A model generated the notes under the pieces. That model saw only the letters and a list, made by a program, of their open reading frames with translations, ran no database searches and was not told where the DNA came from. From Chlorobiota bacterium (GTDB taxonomy: Bacteria; Bacteroidota; Chlorobiia; Chlorobiales; Chlorobiaceae), in contig VGMX01000008.1 in NCBI GenBank assembly GCA_016866305.1, positions 1 through 64,000 on the forward strand: a stretch of 64,000 nt of DNA, in the 5' to 3' direction. Positions 47,353 through 58,375 of the stretch are shown piece after piece (within the stretch, counting starts at the first letter, position 1; every line of letters begins with the position of its first letter). Made by a program: the position numbers and the translations under genes.

Positions 47353-47457
47353 GTGGAAAGAGTGGTGTGCGTTGATTTGAACATTCAGCAATAATAACAC
47401 ATTCGCTGAAAAAACGCTAATCGGGGTGGAAGGAGAATGCGAAGGAGTTTCCTGCAG

Positions 47458-47488
47458 GAAAAAAAAGGAGGGCGCTTTTCCGCCCTCC
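47458..47488 (-). terminator. Intrinsic terminator after gap
   Basis: GGAGGGCG (47467-47474) pairs with CGCCCTCC (47481-47488) around a six-base loop, and the minus-strand reading ends in a run of nine T residues (plus-strand A-run 47458-47466). It sits 31 nt beyond the gap stop codon. Confidence 0.85.
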
Positions 47489-47518
47489 ACAGGTTTTACC
47501 GAAAGCTGACGTAGCCGG

Positions 47519-48613
<1,095 letters not shown>

Positions 48614-48621
<8 letters not shown>

Positions 48622-50035
48622 AATTGTCGAGAAAAAGTGATTTCAGATTGCTGAAACTGCCGTTGCTCATCATGACCACCACATCGTCATTCCTGAGGGC
48701 TCCTGAAAAAAAGTCCAGGATATCCTGCGGATAGGGTTCCGTACCGGTTCCGGCCAGAAAAACGGTTTTGTTCCGGATCTGCAGCTCCCGTGCGAGCAGG
48801 GCCGTGTCGAGCTGTTCTTCCGGGAGGTACCGTTCAGGGCGGTGCACCTTGCCCATCACCACCACCGATGCCGGCTCGAAACACCGGGCGAGTTCGTTCT
48901 GGAAGATGTTTCTTGTCGTGGTGTTCGATCGCGGTTCGAAACACGCCACGATCCGTCGTCCGGGGTAGAGTGCGGCTACCGCATCGAGGGTTGCCCGTAT
49001 TGCTGTTGGGTGGTGGGCGAAATCCTCGACAAGGGTTATCCCGGAGCGCAACCCTCCGGTGATCTCCATGCGACGCTTCGGCCGTCTGAAAAGCGGCAGT
49101 GCCCTTGAAATGCTTTCCATGGTGACTCCCGCATGCCGTGCGGCTGCCACCGCGGCAAGGGTGTTCATGACGTTGTGGCTGCCGAAGAGCGGTACGCTGA
49201 GCGTTTCCCCGGGATCTCCACGATACAGGATGGTGAAGGTCGTCAGATCACCGCCGCAGGAGATGTCGCGGGCAGACCAGTCGCATTGCTCCCCGAACCC
49301 GAACCGTTCGACCGGGCAGAGCGCCCCGGATGCAACCCCACAGGCGGCAGGGTCATCTCCGTTGACCAGAAGGGCTCCATTGCGGGGAATGAGGTTGACG
49401 AAACGCCGGAAACTTTTTTTGATCTCGTCAAGCGAGTCGAAGATGTCGGCATGATCGAACTCGATATTGTTGACGATGGCAATGTCGGGACGGTAGAGCA
49501 TGAATTTGCTGCGCTTGTCGAAAAACGCCGTGTCGTATTCGTCTCCTTCGGTCACGAAAAATCCCTGTTCGCGCATTCCTGAAGCACGGCAGCCGAGCGA
49601 GAAGTTTTCGGGAATCCCTCCGATGAGAAATCCCGGTTTCAGCCCCCCGTAATCGAGAAGCCAGGACAGAAGGGAGGTGGTCGTGGTTTTTCCATGGGTT
49701 CCCGTCACCACCATCGAGGTATTGCCTGAAATAAGCTCCCTTCGCACGAGTTCGGGCATCGAGATGAGTTCGAGACGGTGCTCGAGCGCGTATTCGAGTT
49801 CGCAGTTTCCCCTGCTCACGGCATTGCCGACAACCACGAGGTCGGGAATCGCCCGCTCGATGTTCTTTTCGGAAAATCCCGAGAAATACCGGATGTTGTG
49901 CGTGTCAAGGTAGCTGCTCATGGGGGGGTAGAGTCCGGTGTCGGACCCGCTGACGGCATGGCCCGAATGGGACAGGGCGACGGCTACCGAAGCCATTGCG
50001 GTGCCGCCGATTCCGAGAAAGTAGATGGAGCTCAT
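48614..50035 (-). CDS. mpl: UDP-N-acetylmuramate:L-alanyl-gamma-D-glutamyl-meso-diaminopimelate ligase
   Basis: Mpl reattaches recycled cell-wall tripeptide to UDP-MurNAc, saving murein synthesis steps. The 473-residue protein begins IYFLGIGGTAMASVAVAL (Rossmann-like domain). It has the Mur-ligase ATP site VVTGTHGKTTTTSLLSWLL (about 110-128), FVTEGDEYDTAFFDKRSKF, NNIEFDHADIF and LVEDFAHHPTAIRATLDAV. The order GGIPENFSLGCR after the P-loop is typical of Mpl rather than MurC. The ATG at 50035 was chosen because upstream in-frame sequence is unconserved and overlaps the divergent aminotransferase gene. No other mur gene is nearby, as is usual for a recycling enzyme. Confidence 0.88.
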
Positions 50036-50269
50036 GGAGTGAAACGGTTTTTTCCTGTGATATGCACTGGTTTTATATACAGAAAATGCTTTTCGGTCAC
50101 AAGCGGACACAGGCATAAGCCGGAGGGAGAGGCCGGGAAAGCCGTTCTGCAGGGGGAAAATCGTATCAGATGCTGAAAAGAGCGGAGCAATCTTTATTAT
50201 ACCCACTCTTCCGGGTGCGCCCGGTCCCGGTCGACCGGGGTACTCTCCAACACGCAAATTCCCGACCCA

Positions 50270-51388
50270 ATGCAATTCATTGATCTGATATCCCAGAAAA
50301 ACCGTATCCGCACCTCCTTGCTGCAACGCTTCGAGGCGATTCTGGACCATGGCCAGTACATCATGGGCCCCGAGGTCGGTGAACTGGAGTCGCAACTTGC
50401 CCGCTATGCCGGCACCCGTTTCTGCGTCTCCTGCTCATCCGGCACCGATGCGCTGCTCATGCCGCTCATGGCCAAAGGTATAGGCCCAGGCGATGCAGTC
50501 ATCACAACGCCTTTCACCTTTATCGCCACTGCGGAGGTCATCAGTCTTGCGGGAGCGACACCGGTTTTTGTCGATATTGTCCCGGAGACTTTCAATATTG
50601 ATCCTGCCGGCATCGCCGCTGCAGTGCGGCAGGCAAGGGAGAGGGGGCTCAGACCGAAGGCCATGATCCCGGTCGATCTGTTCGGACTTCCCGCAGACTA
50701 TGACGCGCTCGACGAGATTGCCGCTGCCGAAGGTATCTGGGTGCTTGAAGATGCCGCACAGAGTTTCGGTTCTGCTTATCGGGGCAGGCGCGCGGGCAGC
50801 TTCGGCCTTGCCGCCGCCACCTCTTTTTTCCCGGCAAAGCCGCTTGGGTGTTACGGGGACGGAGGTGCGGTCTTTACCGACGACGAGGATCTCGACCGGC
50901 TGCTGCGTTCGGTCAGGGTGCACGGCAGCGGAGCCGACAAGTACCGTAACGACCGTATCGGCATCAACGGGAGACTTGACTCGATACAGGCCGCAGTGCT
51001 GCTTGAAAAGCTCATGATTTTTGACGAGGAACTCGATGCACGCCAGCGGGTTGCCGCCGCCTACAGCTCACGGCTCGGGGAAAAACTTGTCACGCCGGCC
51101 GTTTCCGAAGGATGTGTTTCCGCATGGGCGCAATACTCCGTGCTCGCCACGGGCGAAGAGCAGCGGGCAAAGATCATGGAGCGGCTTGCAGGGGAGGGTA
51201 TTCCATCGGTGATCTACTACAGGATTTCGCTGCACCTGCAGAAAGCGTTCGCTTTTCTCGGGTATCGTGAAGGGGATTTTCCGGTCTCCGAGGAGATGAG
51301 CCGGAGGGTGTTCTCCCTGCCCATGCATCCCTATTTGAAGGAGGCGGAGATCGAACGCATCTGTTCGGTCATAGCCGCCTCTGTCTGA
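50270..51388 (+). CDS. DegT/DnrJ/EryC1/StrS family aminotransferase
   Basis: This PLP enzyme transfers an amino group to a nucleotide-linked keto sugar, usually for cell-surface polysaccharide. The 372-residue protein has YIMGPEVGELESQLARYAG, FCVSCSSGTDALLMPLMA, VITTPFTFIATAEVISLAGA, WVLEDAAQSFGSAYRG (PLP-binding Asp) and the Schiff-base lysine in SFFPAKPLGCYGDGGAV (about residue 190). The pattern is close to WbpE-type enzymes that act on UDP-2-acetamido-3-keto-glucuronate, but the substrate is not certain. No other sugar-nucleotide gene is adjacent. It is divergent from mpl and convergent with the MFS gene. Confidence 0.9.
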   Translation: MQFIDLISQKNRIRTSLLQRFEAILDHGQYIMGPEVGELESQLARYAGTRFCVSCSSGTDALLMPLMAKGIGPGDAVITTPFTFIATAEVISLAGATPVFVDIVPETFNIDPAGIAAAVRQARERGLRPKAMIPVDLFGLPADYDALDEIAAAEGIWVLEDAAQSFGSAYRGRRAGSFGLAAATSFFPAKPLGCYGDGGAVFTDDEDLDRLLRSVRVHGSGADKYRNDRIGINGRLDSIQAAVLLEKLMIFDEELDARQRVAAAYSSRLGEKLVTPAVSEGCVSAWAQYSVLATGEEQRAKIMERLAGEGIPSVIYYRISLHLQKAFAFLGYREGDFPVSEEMSRRVFSLPMHPYLKEAEIERICSVIAASV

Positions 51389-51461
51389 AGTGCTGATGAT
51401 GCTCCGGGAGAGCCGTCAGGCAGTACGCGGGCATCTCTGGGGGGAGTGCATAGAAAGGGCT

Positions 51462-52778
51462 TCAGTGCGTCATCTCCCCTCCCGCCGCTTTTCCCGGCGC
51501 ATGGATTCTTACAAAAATTCCCGCCAGCATGACCAGCAGGTTGATGGTGCCGACGACGATAAATGGCGCTTTCGGGCTCATGCCGTCGAACAGCCTTCCC
51601 CCTGCTGTGGTGATGATGAGAATGCCGATTGCTCCGCTGATGTTGAACATGCCGATAACCGATCCTCTTTCGGCTTTCGGGGCTTCCTGACCGATAAGCG
51701 ACTGCGCTCCGAGAAAGGAGCTGATCTGGCCGATGCCGAGAAGCACGAAAAACAGAAGCGAGGCCGGTTCGTGCGGATTGCCGATGAGTCCCAGAGAGAG
51801 GTAGCCCGCACTGGCAAGCGCCATGCAGAGCACCAGGGCGCTGACGCGGTTCATCCTGTCGATGACCGGTCCGATCACCGGAGCCCAGAGCAGTGCGGCC
51901 GCCTGTGAGATGATAAAGATAAGGGTGCCCTTTTTGACGGCTTCAGCTGGATCCATGCCCATGGCTATGCCTGCGGTGGTGCCCCAGAGGGGCAGGAAGG
52001 TTCCGATGATGGACTGATCGCCTCTGGCTACGAATGCAGCTGCATACGAGAGCACGATTCTCGGGTTTTTCATGGAGCTGATGCCGCTGACAAGCAGTTT
52101 CTGCAAGGGAGGGCGTTCCTCTCTTCTGACCGGTGTTCCGCTTTTGAGTCCCACACCGACCACTATTGCACAGACCAGTGAAATGCCGGCAATGCCGAGA
52201 TGGGTATAGAGACCGGCATCGGTTCCGCTCATGCCCCCCTCGGTAAGCCGGTGCGGCAGGGCTCCGAAAAACTGGTTGAGCGTCACGATTCCCAGACCGT
52301 TGAGAAATCCGGTGAAGGCAATGAGCTTGCCGCGCGAGCGCTCGACGGGATAATCGACCATGACGGTTGAGAGCGCTCCGGTAACGGCGACGATTCCCAG
52401 GGCATAGATCATTCTGTAAACCGTGAGCTCACCGACCGAAGATGCTGTCGGATAGAGAGCATAGGCAAGTGCTACAAGGACGAATCCTCCGGAGAAAATC
52501 TGCTTGCGCCCGAACCGGTCCATGAGCACCCCGGCAGGAATGAAAAAGAGCAATGTCACGATTTCCGTCCAGAAAACCAGATCGCCGCTGACGGTGCCCT
52601 GTTCCGATAGCGGTATTTTCAGGTTTTCGTTAAGGATGTAAGCCTGTCCGATCGAGACGAAGGTGACCAGGCCGATTGAGAAGAACGCCGAGAAGAGAAA
52701 AGTCCAGCCGTGCCGGGGGAGAATCGACGGGGCCAGTTGAACCGGGCCGATCCTGTGGAGTGGTTCCTGTTTCTGCAT
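51462..52778 (-). CDS. MFS transporter
   Basis: This 438-residue protein has about twelve membrane helices and the major-facilitator signature between helices 2 and 3, IPAGVLMDRFGRKQIFSGG (about residues 78-96). A related loop, WAPVIGPVIDRMNR, marks the second half. The substrate cannot be assigned. It precedes the LolD-like gene on the same strand by 15 nt, reading towards smaller coordinates from 52778, with lolD upstream. The arrangement proB-proA-lolD-MFS on one strand may be one transcript. Confidence 0.88.
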   Translation of the reverse strand: MQKQEPLHRIGPVQLAPSILPRHGWTFLFSAFFSIGLVTFVSIGQAYILNENLKIPLSEQGTVSGDLVFWTEIVTLLFFIPAGVLMDRFGRKQIFSGGFVLVALAYALYPTASSVGELTVYRMIYALGIVAVTGALSTVMVDYPVERSRGKLIAFTGFLNGLGIVTLNQFFGALPHRLTEGGMSGTDAGLYTHLGIAGISLVCAIVVGVGLKSGTPVRREERPPLQKLLVSGISSMKNPRIVLSYAAAFVARGDQSIIGTFLPLWGTTAGIAMGMDPAEAVKKGTLIFIISQAAALLWAPVIGPVIDRMNRVSALVLCMALASAGYLSLGLIGNPHEPASLLFFVLLGIGQISSFLGAQSLIGQEAPKAERGSVIGMFNISGAIGILIITTAGGRLFDGMSPKAPFIVVGTINLLVMLAGIFVRIHAPGKAAGGEMTH

Positions 52779-52793
52779 AAGGTAAGGGTTGAC

Positions 52794-53492
52794 TTATGGG
52801 GCCGGACATTCATGCAGCAGGCCGTCCTGCATGTGCAGGCATCGGTCTGCCATCGATGCATACTCCTCGTTATGCGTGACGATCACGAAGGATGTCCGCC
52901 GCTCGCTCGACAGGGCGGCCATCAGTTCGTAGAGCATGCGGCTGTTCCGGCTGTCGAGGTTGCCGCTCGGCTCGTCGGCGAGGATGAGCTTCGGATCGTT
53001 CATGAGAGCCCGGGCAATCGCCACCCGCTGCTGTTCGCCACCTGAAAGCTCCGAGGGCAGGTGCTCCAGGCGTTCTTTCAGGCCGAGTTCCGCAAGCAGG
53101 GTTGCTGCGCGTTTTTTTGCCGGCGGTAGTTTTCCCGTGGCGATGAACTCCGGCAGGGCAACATTCTCAAGGGCGGTGAAATCGGATAGCAGGTGATGGA
53201 ACTGGAATACGAAACCGATTTTCCGGTTACGGAATGCAGCGAGCTTTTTCTGCGAAAAGAGGTATTTCCCGTTCCGGAAGAGCGGCATTTCCTCGAACAC
53301 GATCTCGCCGCCGTCCGGAGTGTCGAGGGTGCCGAGCAGGTTGAGCAGCGTGGTCTTGCCGCTTCCGGAAGCGCCTATGACCGTGAGCAGTTCTCCTGCT
53401 CTGATTGTGAGGTCGATCCCCCTGAGAATGGGGATCGGGGCTTGTCCCGGCAGGGTGTAGGACTTTCTGATATCTCTTGTTTCGAGCAGCAT
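52794..53492 (-). CDS. lolD: LolD-type ABC transporter ATP-binding protein
   Basis: LolD powers release of outer-membrane lipoproteins from the inner membrane via LolCE. The 232-residue protein has Walker [19 protein letters not shown] (about 36-53), the Q-loop VFQFHHLL, the signature [15 protein letters not shown] and Walker [17 protein letters not shown]. These match the LolD/MacB-like subgroup, so a MacB- or FtsE-like ATPase is the alternative. No membrane partner (lolC/lolE) is encoded nearby, so the symbol is tentative. It lies 3 nt after proA and 15 nt before the MFS gene. Confidence 0.82.
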   Translation of the reverse strand: MLLETRDIRKSYTLPGQAPIPILRGIDLTIRAGELLTVIGASGSGKTTLLNLLGTLDTPDGGEIVFEEMPLFRNGKYLFSQKKLAAFRNRKIGFVFQFHHLLSDFTALENVALPEFIATGKLPPAKKRAATLLAELGLKERLEHLPSELSGGEQQRVAIARALMNDPKLILADEPSGNLDSRNSRMLYELMAALSSERRTSFVIVTHNEEYASMADRCLHMQDGLLHECPAP

Positions 53493-53495
53493 GAC

Positions 53496-54752
53496 TTACA
53501 CCGGTCTGGTTTGACCGTTTCCTTCGATAATCCACTTGTAGCTGGTCAGTTCCCTGAGCCCCATCGGGCCGCGCGCATGCAGTTTCTGCGTGCTGATACC
53601 GATTTCGGCGCCAAGACCGAACTGCGCTCCGTCGGTGAAGGCCGTCGAGGTGTTGGCATAGACCGCCGCGGCATCGACCTGTTTGAGGAACGAGGCTTTT
53701 ACCGCGGGATCTTCGGTGACGATGGCTTCACTGTGTCGTGAACTGTACCGGGCGATATGGTCCAGCGCTTCCTCGAGTGACAGGACGGTTTTCACCGAAA
53801 GCCTCAGCGAAAGAAACTCCGTACCGAAATGTTCAGGGGCAGCCCTTTCGATCAGGGTTTCCGGATAGGAGCCCAGCAGTTTCGCGTATGCGTCCTCATC
53901 GGCGTAGATGATCACCATTCTTTCAGCCAGAGGCCCGATTATGGCAGGAAGGTCATCGAGCCGTCCGGCGTGAACGAGCAGCGTATCGAGTGCGTTGCAG
54001 ACGCTCGGACGACGGGTCTTGGCGTTGAAGACGATATCGGCAGCCATCTGCACATCGGCTGTCCTGTCGATGTAGGTATGCACGATGCCCGCACCGGTTT
54101 CTATGACCGGAACCTTCGCATTCAGGCGCACGAAATCGATGAGTTTCTGGCTGCCTCTTGGAATGATCATGTCGATGTACTCCACGGCATTGAGCAGAGC
54201 GCCCGCGGCTTCACGCTCCGATGGCAGAAGGGTGAGCGTATCGGGGTTCAGCCGGTGCTGCTCGATCACGCTTCTGATGCATCGTGCGATAGCCGTGTTC
54301 GACTCGTGAGCATCGCTGCCTCCTTTGAGGATCGTTGCGTTGCCGGATTTCAGGCAGAGCGCGAACACATCGAAGGTGACATTTGGTCGCGCCTCGTAAA
54401 TGATGCCGATCACGCCGATCGGTACGGTGGCTTTTTTCAGCTCCAGCCCGTTAGGCAGTCTGCGCTGTTCCAGCACGAGATCGAGCGGAGAGGAGAGGGA
54501 TGCGACATTGCGGATGTCCCCGGCTATGGTTTCCAGCCGTTTTGCGTCGAGGAGCAGCCGGTCGTACATGGGATCGTCAGGATTCATCCGGTCGAGATCC
54601 CTCCTGTTCGCCTCGAGTATCGATGGAGTTGCCGAGGGAATGGAGTCGGCAAGATCGAGCAGTACGGCATTGATGGTGGTTTCATCGAGCGTGACGAGAT
54701 CGCGGCTTGCCTGGCGGGCAGCCCTGAAAAGGCCTGTAAGGGTTTCCTGCAT
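53496..54752 (-). CDS. proA: Gamma-glutamyl phosphate reductase
   Basis: ProA reduces gamma-glutamyl phosphate to glutamate semialdehyde with NADPH in proline synthesis. The ATG at 54752 gives 418 residues, starting [19 protein letters not shown], the standard length and N-terminus; a TTG at 54782 would add ten residues. Family motifs include [35 protein letters not shown], the catalytic Cys region [16 protein letters not shown] (about 260) and the end [15 protein letters not shown]-like [15 protein letters not shown]. It follows proB, with a 75-nt gap that contains a terminator-like hairpin. Confidence 0.95.
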   Translation of the reverse strand: MQETLTGLFRAARQASRDLVTLDETTINAVLLDLADSIPSATPSILEANRRDLDRMNPDDPMYDRLLLDAKRLETIAGDIRNVASLSSPLDLVLEQRRLPNGLELKKATVPIGVIGIIYEARPNVTFDVFALCLKSGNATILKGGSDAHESNTAIARCIRSVIEQHRLNPDTLTLLPSEREAAGALLNAVEYIDMIIPRGSQKLIDFVRLNAKVPVIETGAGIVHTYIDRTADVQMAADIVFNAKTRRPSVCNALDTLLVHAGRLDDLPAIIGPLAERMVIIYADEDAYAKLLGSYPETLIERAAPEHFGTEFLSLRLSVKTVLSLEEALDHIARYSSRHSEAIVTEDPAVKASFLKQVDAAAVYANTSTAFTDGAQFGLGAEIGISTQKLHARGPMGLRELTSYKWIIEGNGQTRPV

Positions 54753-54780
54753 CGGTGCAGTCCAATCTGAAAAGGTTAAC

Positions 54781-54800
54781 AAAAGCCGCCGAAGGCGGGC
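54781..54800 (-). terminator. Attenuator-like hairpin between proB and proA
   Basis: CCGCC/GGCGG (54786-54790 with 54794-54798, GAA/TTC loop) is followed on the minus strand by TTTTGTT. The stem is only 5 bp, so it is a weak terminator at best. It sits between the proB stop and the chosen proA ATG. Confidence 0.35.
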
Positions 54801-54827
54801 CGCCCTCCCGGAGCGGCGGGAAGAATT

Positions 54828-55910
54828 TTACTGGATAATATACAGATAGTCGTAATGGATCAATGGTTTCTGTCCTTTCAGTCCAGCCAGCGTGCGGGTT
54901 TTTTCAGCGCTGTACTGCGCCATTCCGTACCCCAGTATTGTACCGTCCGGACCGCAAACCTTGATGATATCGCCCTTGAAAAAGGTTCCCTGTACCGATT
55001 CGATACCGACAGGCAGAAGGCTGTTTGCCCGTTTTCCCGCCACGAGCGCGATACGGGCGCCATCATTGACGGTAACCGCACCTTTCTCCATGCCTTCGCT
55101 GTGTGCAATCCACCGCTTCGGCCCGTAGGTGGGCTTTTCGGGAAGGAATGTCGTTCCCGGACCCTCGCCGTTCAGGATGGCATGCAGTATTCCCGGAGTC
55201 TTGCCGTTGGCGATATGCACGGTGATGCCGAGTTTCGAGAGTTTCTGGGCGATATGACATTTCGTCAGCATGCCTCCCCGCCCGAATTCCGATTTCCCCG
55301 GAGTGATGTACTGGTGGAAATGCTTCTCCGAAGGGGCGATCTGCCTGACGAGCCCCCTTCCGGTTTTCAGGTCGAAGAGGCCGTCCACATGGGAGAGAAT
55401 GATATAACCTTCGACGTGCATCATCGAAGCGATAAGCCCGGAAAGTTCATCATTGTCGGTGAACATCAGCTCGGTTACCGATACCGCATCGTTCTCGTTA
55501 ACCACCGGGATGATGTTCTGCTGCAGCAGTGAGCTGAAGCAGGTTCTCATGTTCAGGTAGTGCAACCGGTCGCTGAAATCCCCCTTGGTGACGAGAATCT
55601 GTGCGGTCAGCAGCCCGTAGGCCGCGAAAAACGTCGAATAGGTGTTGATCAGCCTGATCTGTCCCGTCGCCGCCAGCACCTGTCTGGTGGCGACGGGAGA
55701 GAGCGTACCGGTAATGTTCACGATCGACCGTCCGGCTCCGACGGCCCCCGACGAGACCAGGATCACCTGCACCCCTTTCCGGTGCAGTTCGGCGATCTCG
55801 GAGGTGAGTTTTCCGAGAATGTCGAGGTCAAGACGACCCTCACGGTCGGTGATGACATTCGTGCCGACCTTGACGACTATTTTACTGTAGATGGGGTTGC
55901 TCTGCTTCAT
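54828..55910 (-). CDS. proB: Glutamate 5-kinase
   Basis: ProB phosphorylates glutamate at the gamma-carboxyl, the first and feedback-controlled step of proline synthesis. The ATG at 55910 is preceded by AGGAGAG, a strong site, giving 360 residues. The amino-acid kinase domain has IVVKVGTNVITDREGRLD, VILVSSGAVGAGRSIV and PVVNENDAVSVTELMFTDNDELSGLIASMM (shown by its start PVVNENDAV). The C-terminal PUA domain (about 280-355, with VNDGARIALVAGKRANSLLPVGI) is present. It is first in the proB-proA pair and divergent from the antiporter gene. Confidence 0.95.
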   Translation of the reverse strand: MKQSNPIYSKIVVKVGTNVITDREGRLDLDILGKLTSEIAELHRKGVQVILVSSGAVGAGRSIVNITGTLSPVATRQVLAATGQIRLINTYSTFFAAYGLLTAQILVTKGDFSDRLHYLNMRTCFSSLLQQNIIPVVNENDAVSVTELMFTDNDELSGLIASMMHVEGYIILSHVDGLFDLKTGRGLVRQIAPSEKHFHQYITPGKSEFGRGGMLTKCHIAQKLSKLGITVHIANGKTPGILHAILNGEGPGTTFLPEKPTYGPKRWIAHSEGMEKGAVTVNDGARIALVAGKRANSLLPVGIESVQGTFFKGDIIKVCGPDGTILGYGMAQYSAEKTRTLAGLKGQKPLIHYDYLYIIQ

Positions 55911-55973
55911 GGCTCTCCTGCCTGTTCCTCTCTTGGACAAATCCGGTGCTCCTGAGCCGATAATAACGAAAAT

Positions 55974-55988
55974 CGGGAAATATTCCCG
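55974..55988. repeat. Short inverted repeat in the proB/antiporter divergent gap
   Basis: CGGGAA-ATA-TTCCCG is a perfect 6-bp inverted repeat with a 3-nt centre, 64 nt from the proB ATG and about 150 nt from the antiporter ATG. It could be an operator, but no known regulator site is recognised. Confidence 0.4.
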
Positions 55989-56140
55989 TAAAGACAGGGC
56001 TGATCATCAGTCATCATTGCGGGAACCGGTTTCTCTTCGTCCTGTCGTGAAGCGGTTTTTTTTATTCACCCGAAGTTATAGCTATTTTCCGGTACAGCAA
56101 TGCAGGCCAGCCGTCCGGTTTTCCTGCCAGCACACGTACC

Positions 56141-58366
56141 ATGAACCTGCAGACAGTCGAATCCATGTTGTTAACCGGCCTTACGGAGATAACGCTGCCA
56201 CTGAAGAATCCTGTTCTGCAGTTTTCGCTTATCCTGTTCATCATTCTTTTCGTTCCCTTTTTTCTCAAGCGGCTTAAAATTCCGAGCCTCATCAGCCTCA
56301 TCATCGCGGGAGCGGTTGTCGGACCGCACGGCCTGAATCTCATGCTGCGCGACAGCAGCATCGTGCTCTTCGGAACGGTAGGCCTGCTCTATATCATGTT
56401 TCTGGCGGGCCTGGAGATCGATGTGGCCGATTTCAAGAAAAACAGCGGTCGCAGCATTCTATTCGGTTTCTACACCTTTCTCATTTCGGAATTGCTCGGT
56501 ATTTTTGTCGCGCTCTACGTGCTCCATTTTTCCTTGCTCTCCTCGGTGCTTATCGGCAGTATCTTCGCGTCTCATACACTTATCGTCTATCCCATCGTCA
56601 GCCGTCTCGGCATTTCCAAGGATCGGGCGGTCAACATTGCCGTAGGCGGCACCATGATCACCGACACGCTTGCCCTGCTCGTGCTTGCGGTCGTGGCCGG
56701 AAGTTCAACCGGAGAAATCACTCCGGTTTTCTGGATACGCCTGCTTGTCGGCATAACCATATTCAGTTGTATCGTGCTGCTGTTTTTCCCGGTCATCACG
56801 AGGTGGTTTTTCAAGCGATTCGACGACAGCGTCCTGCAGTACCTTTTTGTGCTTGCCATGGTTTTTCTTGCGGCATTCCTTGCCGAAGCTGCCGGCGTTG
56901 AAGCCATCATCGGAGCATTTCTCGGCGGACTCGCCCTGAACCGGCTCATACCGAACACATCAGCGCTCATGAACCGGGTGCGGTTTGTCGGGGATGCGAT
57001 CTTCATCCCTTTTTTTCTGATCGGGGTGGGCATGCTGATCGATTTCAGGGCTTTTTTCAAGGATATTGCCACCATCAGGGTGGCACTGGTCATCATCGTT
57101 GCTGCTACCGTGGCCAAATACGCTTCAGCATGGATCACCCAGAAGATTTACGGCTTTTCAATCGATCAGAGGCGGCTTGTTTTCGGTTTGATCAGCGCTC
57201 ATGCAGCTGTCGCCATCGCTACCGTCCTGATAGGCTACAATATCATAACAGGCTATACTCTCGACGGAGCACCGGTGCGATTGCTTGACGAAAGCGTGCT
57301 GAACGGTACGATTCTTTTCATTCTCGTGACCTGTACGCTTGCATCCCTTATCGGGGAGAAAGGTGCCCAGAATATCGCTGCGGCAGGAAACCCGGGGATT
57401 CCTGCCGATGCTGAACCGACCCATCCGTCCGAAAGAATTCTCATTCCTCTCAATGAACCTGAAAACGTTGAAGAACTGGTGAATCTCGGGGTGACGGTGA
57501 AATCCCGACAGAACCTCAACGGCTTGTTTGCGCTTCATGTCGCCCACAGCGCATCCACAGCCGGAGACGAAGCTGAAAAGCATGCCGGGAAACTGATCGA
57601 GAAAGCCGTCATGACGGCGGCTTCCACCGATAACCTGCTGACCGGTATCGTCCGTTACGACAGCAGCGTTTCCAACGGAATTGCCGGTGTTGTCAAGGAA
57701 AAGCGTATCACCGATATCATTTTCGGATTTCCTTCCGGGCAAACCCTTGATTTCTTTTTCGGAAACCTGTCGGAAATGCTTTCCGCCAATCCGGATGTCA
57801 CGATTTTCATCTACAAGCCGGTCCAGCCGCTTGCCACCATCAAGCGTACCCTTGCGGTCATTCCGCAAGGGGCGGAACATGAGGAGGGTTTTCTGTTATG
57901 GAAAGATCGGTTGTCCGCCATGGTGAGCAACACTGGTTCTAAGCTGGTTTTCTACGGTGCGACCCAGACCATGGGATATCTCAAGGAACATCATGGCGCG
58001 AGTTTTCCCAATGCGGATTACAAGATATTCAGAAACCTCGACGATTTTTCAGGTCTTGCAAAAGAGATCCGCAACGACGACAACCTTGTGGTGGTCATGA
58101 GCCGCAGGCACCACCGTTCATGGCATTCGCGAATGTTGAAAATCCCTTCCTATCTCGGGAGGTATTTTGAGAAAAACAGTTTCATCATGATTTATCCTGT
58201 CCAGACCGGAGGCGGTGATGAGCCGGTCGAGTTTCACGAGCTCAGACTTCCGGGCAGGATCAGGTTCGATGTGGTTCCTGTTCGAGAGCAGATGGAAAAA
58301 GCGCTGAAAAAGATTCCCCTGAAAAACCTGCCGCGTCCCTTTTCCGGGGGAAAGAGAGATGGATAG
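56141..58366 (+). CDS. CPA2-type cation:proton antiporter with C-terminal soluble region
   Basis: The 741-residue protein has an N-terminal membrane domain of about 12 helices typical of monovalent cation:proton antiporter-2 (Kef/NapA-like) proteins. It shows IPSLISLIIAGAVVGPHGLNLM, FLAGLEIDVADFK, GTMITDTLALLVLAV with the conserved TD pair (about residues 170-180) and EAIIGAFLGGLALNRLIP. The C-terminal 300 residues are soluble and look like two universal-stress-like alpha/beta domains (SERILIPLNEPENVEELV and TLAVIPQGAEHEEGF); I see no TrkA-N domain. The ion is not determinable from sequence. It has no co-directional neighbour and converges on the Fur-family gene. Confidence 0.88.
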   Translation: MNLQTVESMLLTGLTEITLPLKNPVLQFSLILFIILFVPFFLKRLKIPSLISLIIAGAVVGPHGLNLMLRDSSIVLFGTVGLLYIMFLAGLEIDVADFKKNSGRSILFGFYTFLISELLGIFVALYVLHFSLLSSVLIGSIFASHTLIVYPIVSRLGISKDRAVNIAVGGTMITDTLALLVLAVVAGSSTGEITPVFWIRLLVGITIFSCIVLLFFPVITRWFFKRFDDSVLQYLFVLAMVFLAAFLAEAAGVEAIIGAFLGGLALNRLIPNTSALMNRVRFVGDAIFIPFFLIGVGMLIDFRAFFKDIATIRVALVIIVAATVAKYASAWITQKIYGFSIDQRRLVFGLISAHAAVAIATVLIGYNIITGYTLDGAPVRLLDESVLNGTILFILVTCTLASLIGEKGAQNIAAAGNPGIPADAEPTHPSERILIPLNEPENVEELVNLGVTVKSRQNLNGLFALHVAHSASTAGDEAEKHAGKLIEKAVMTAASTDNLLTGIVRYDSSVSNGIAGVVKEKRITDIIFGFPSGQTLDFFFGNLSEMLSANPDVTIFIYKPVQPLATIKRTLAVIPQGAEHEEGFLLWKDRLSAMVSNTGSKLVFYGATQTMGYLKEHHGASFPNADYKIFRNLDDFSGLAKEIRNDDNLVVVMSRRHHRSWHSRMLKIPSYLGRYFEKNSFIMIYPVQTGGGDEPVEFHELRLPGRIRFDVVPVREQMEKALKKIPLKNLPRPFSGGKRDG

Positions 58367-58375
58367 AGTGCCCTG

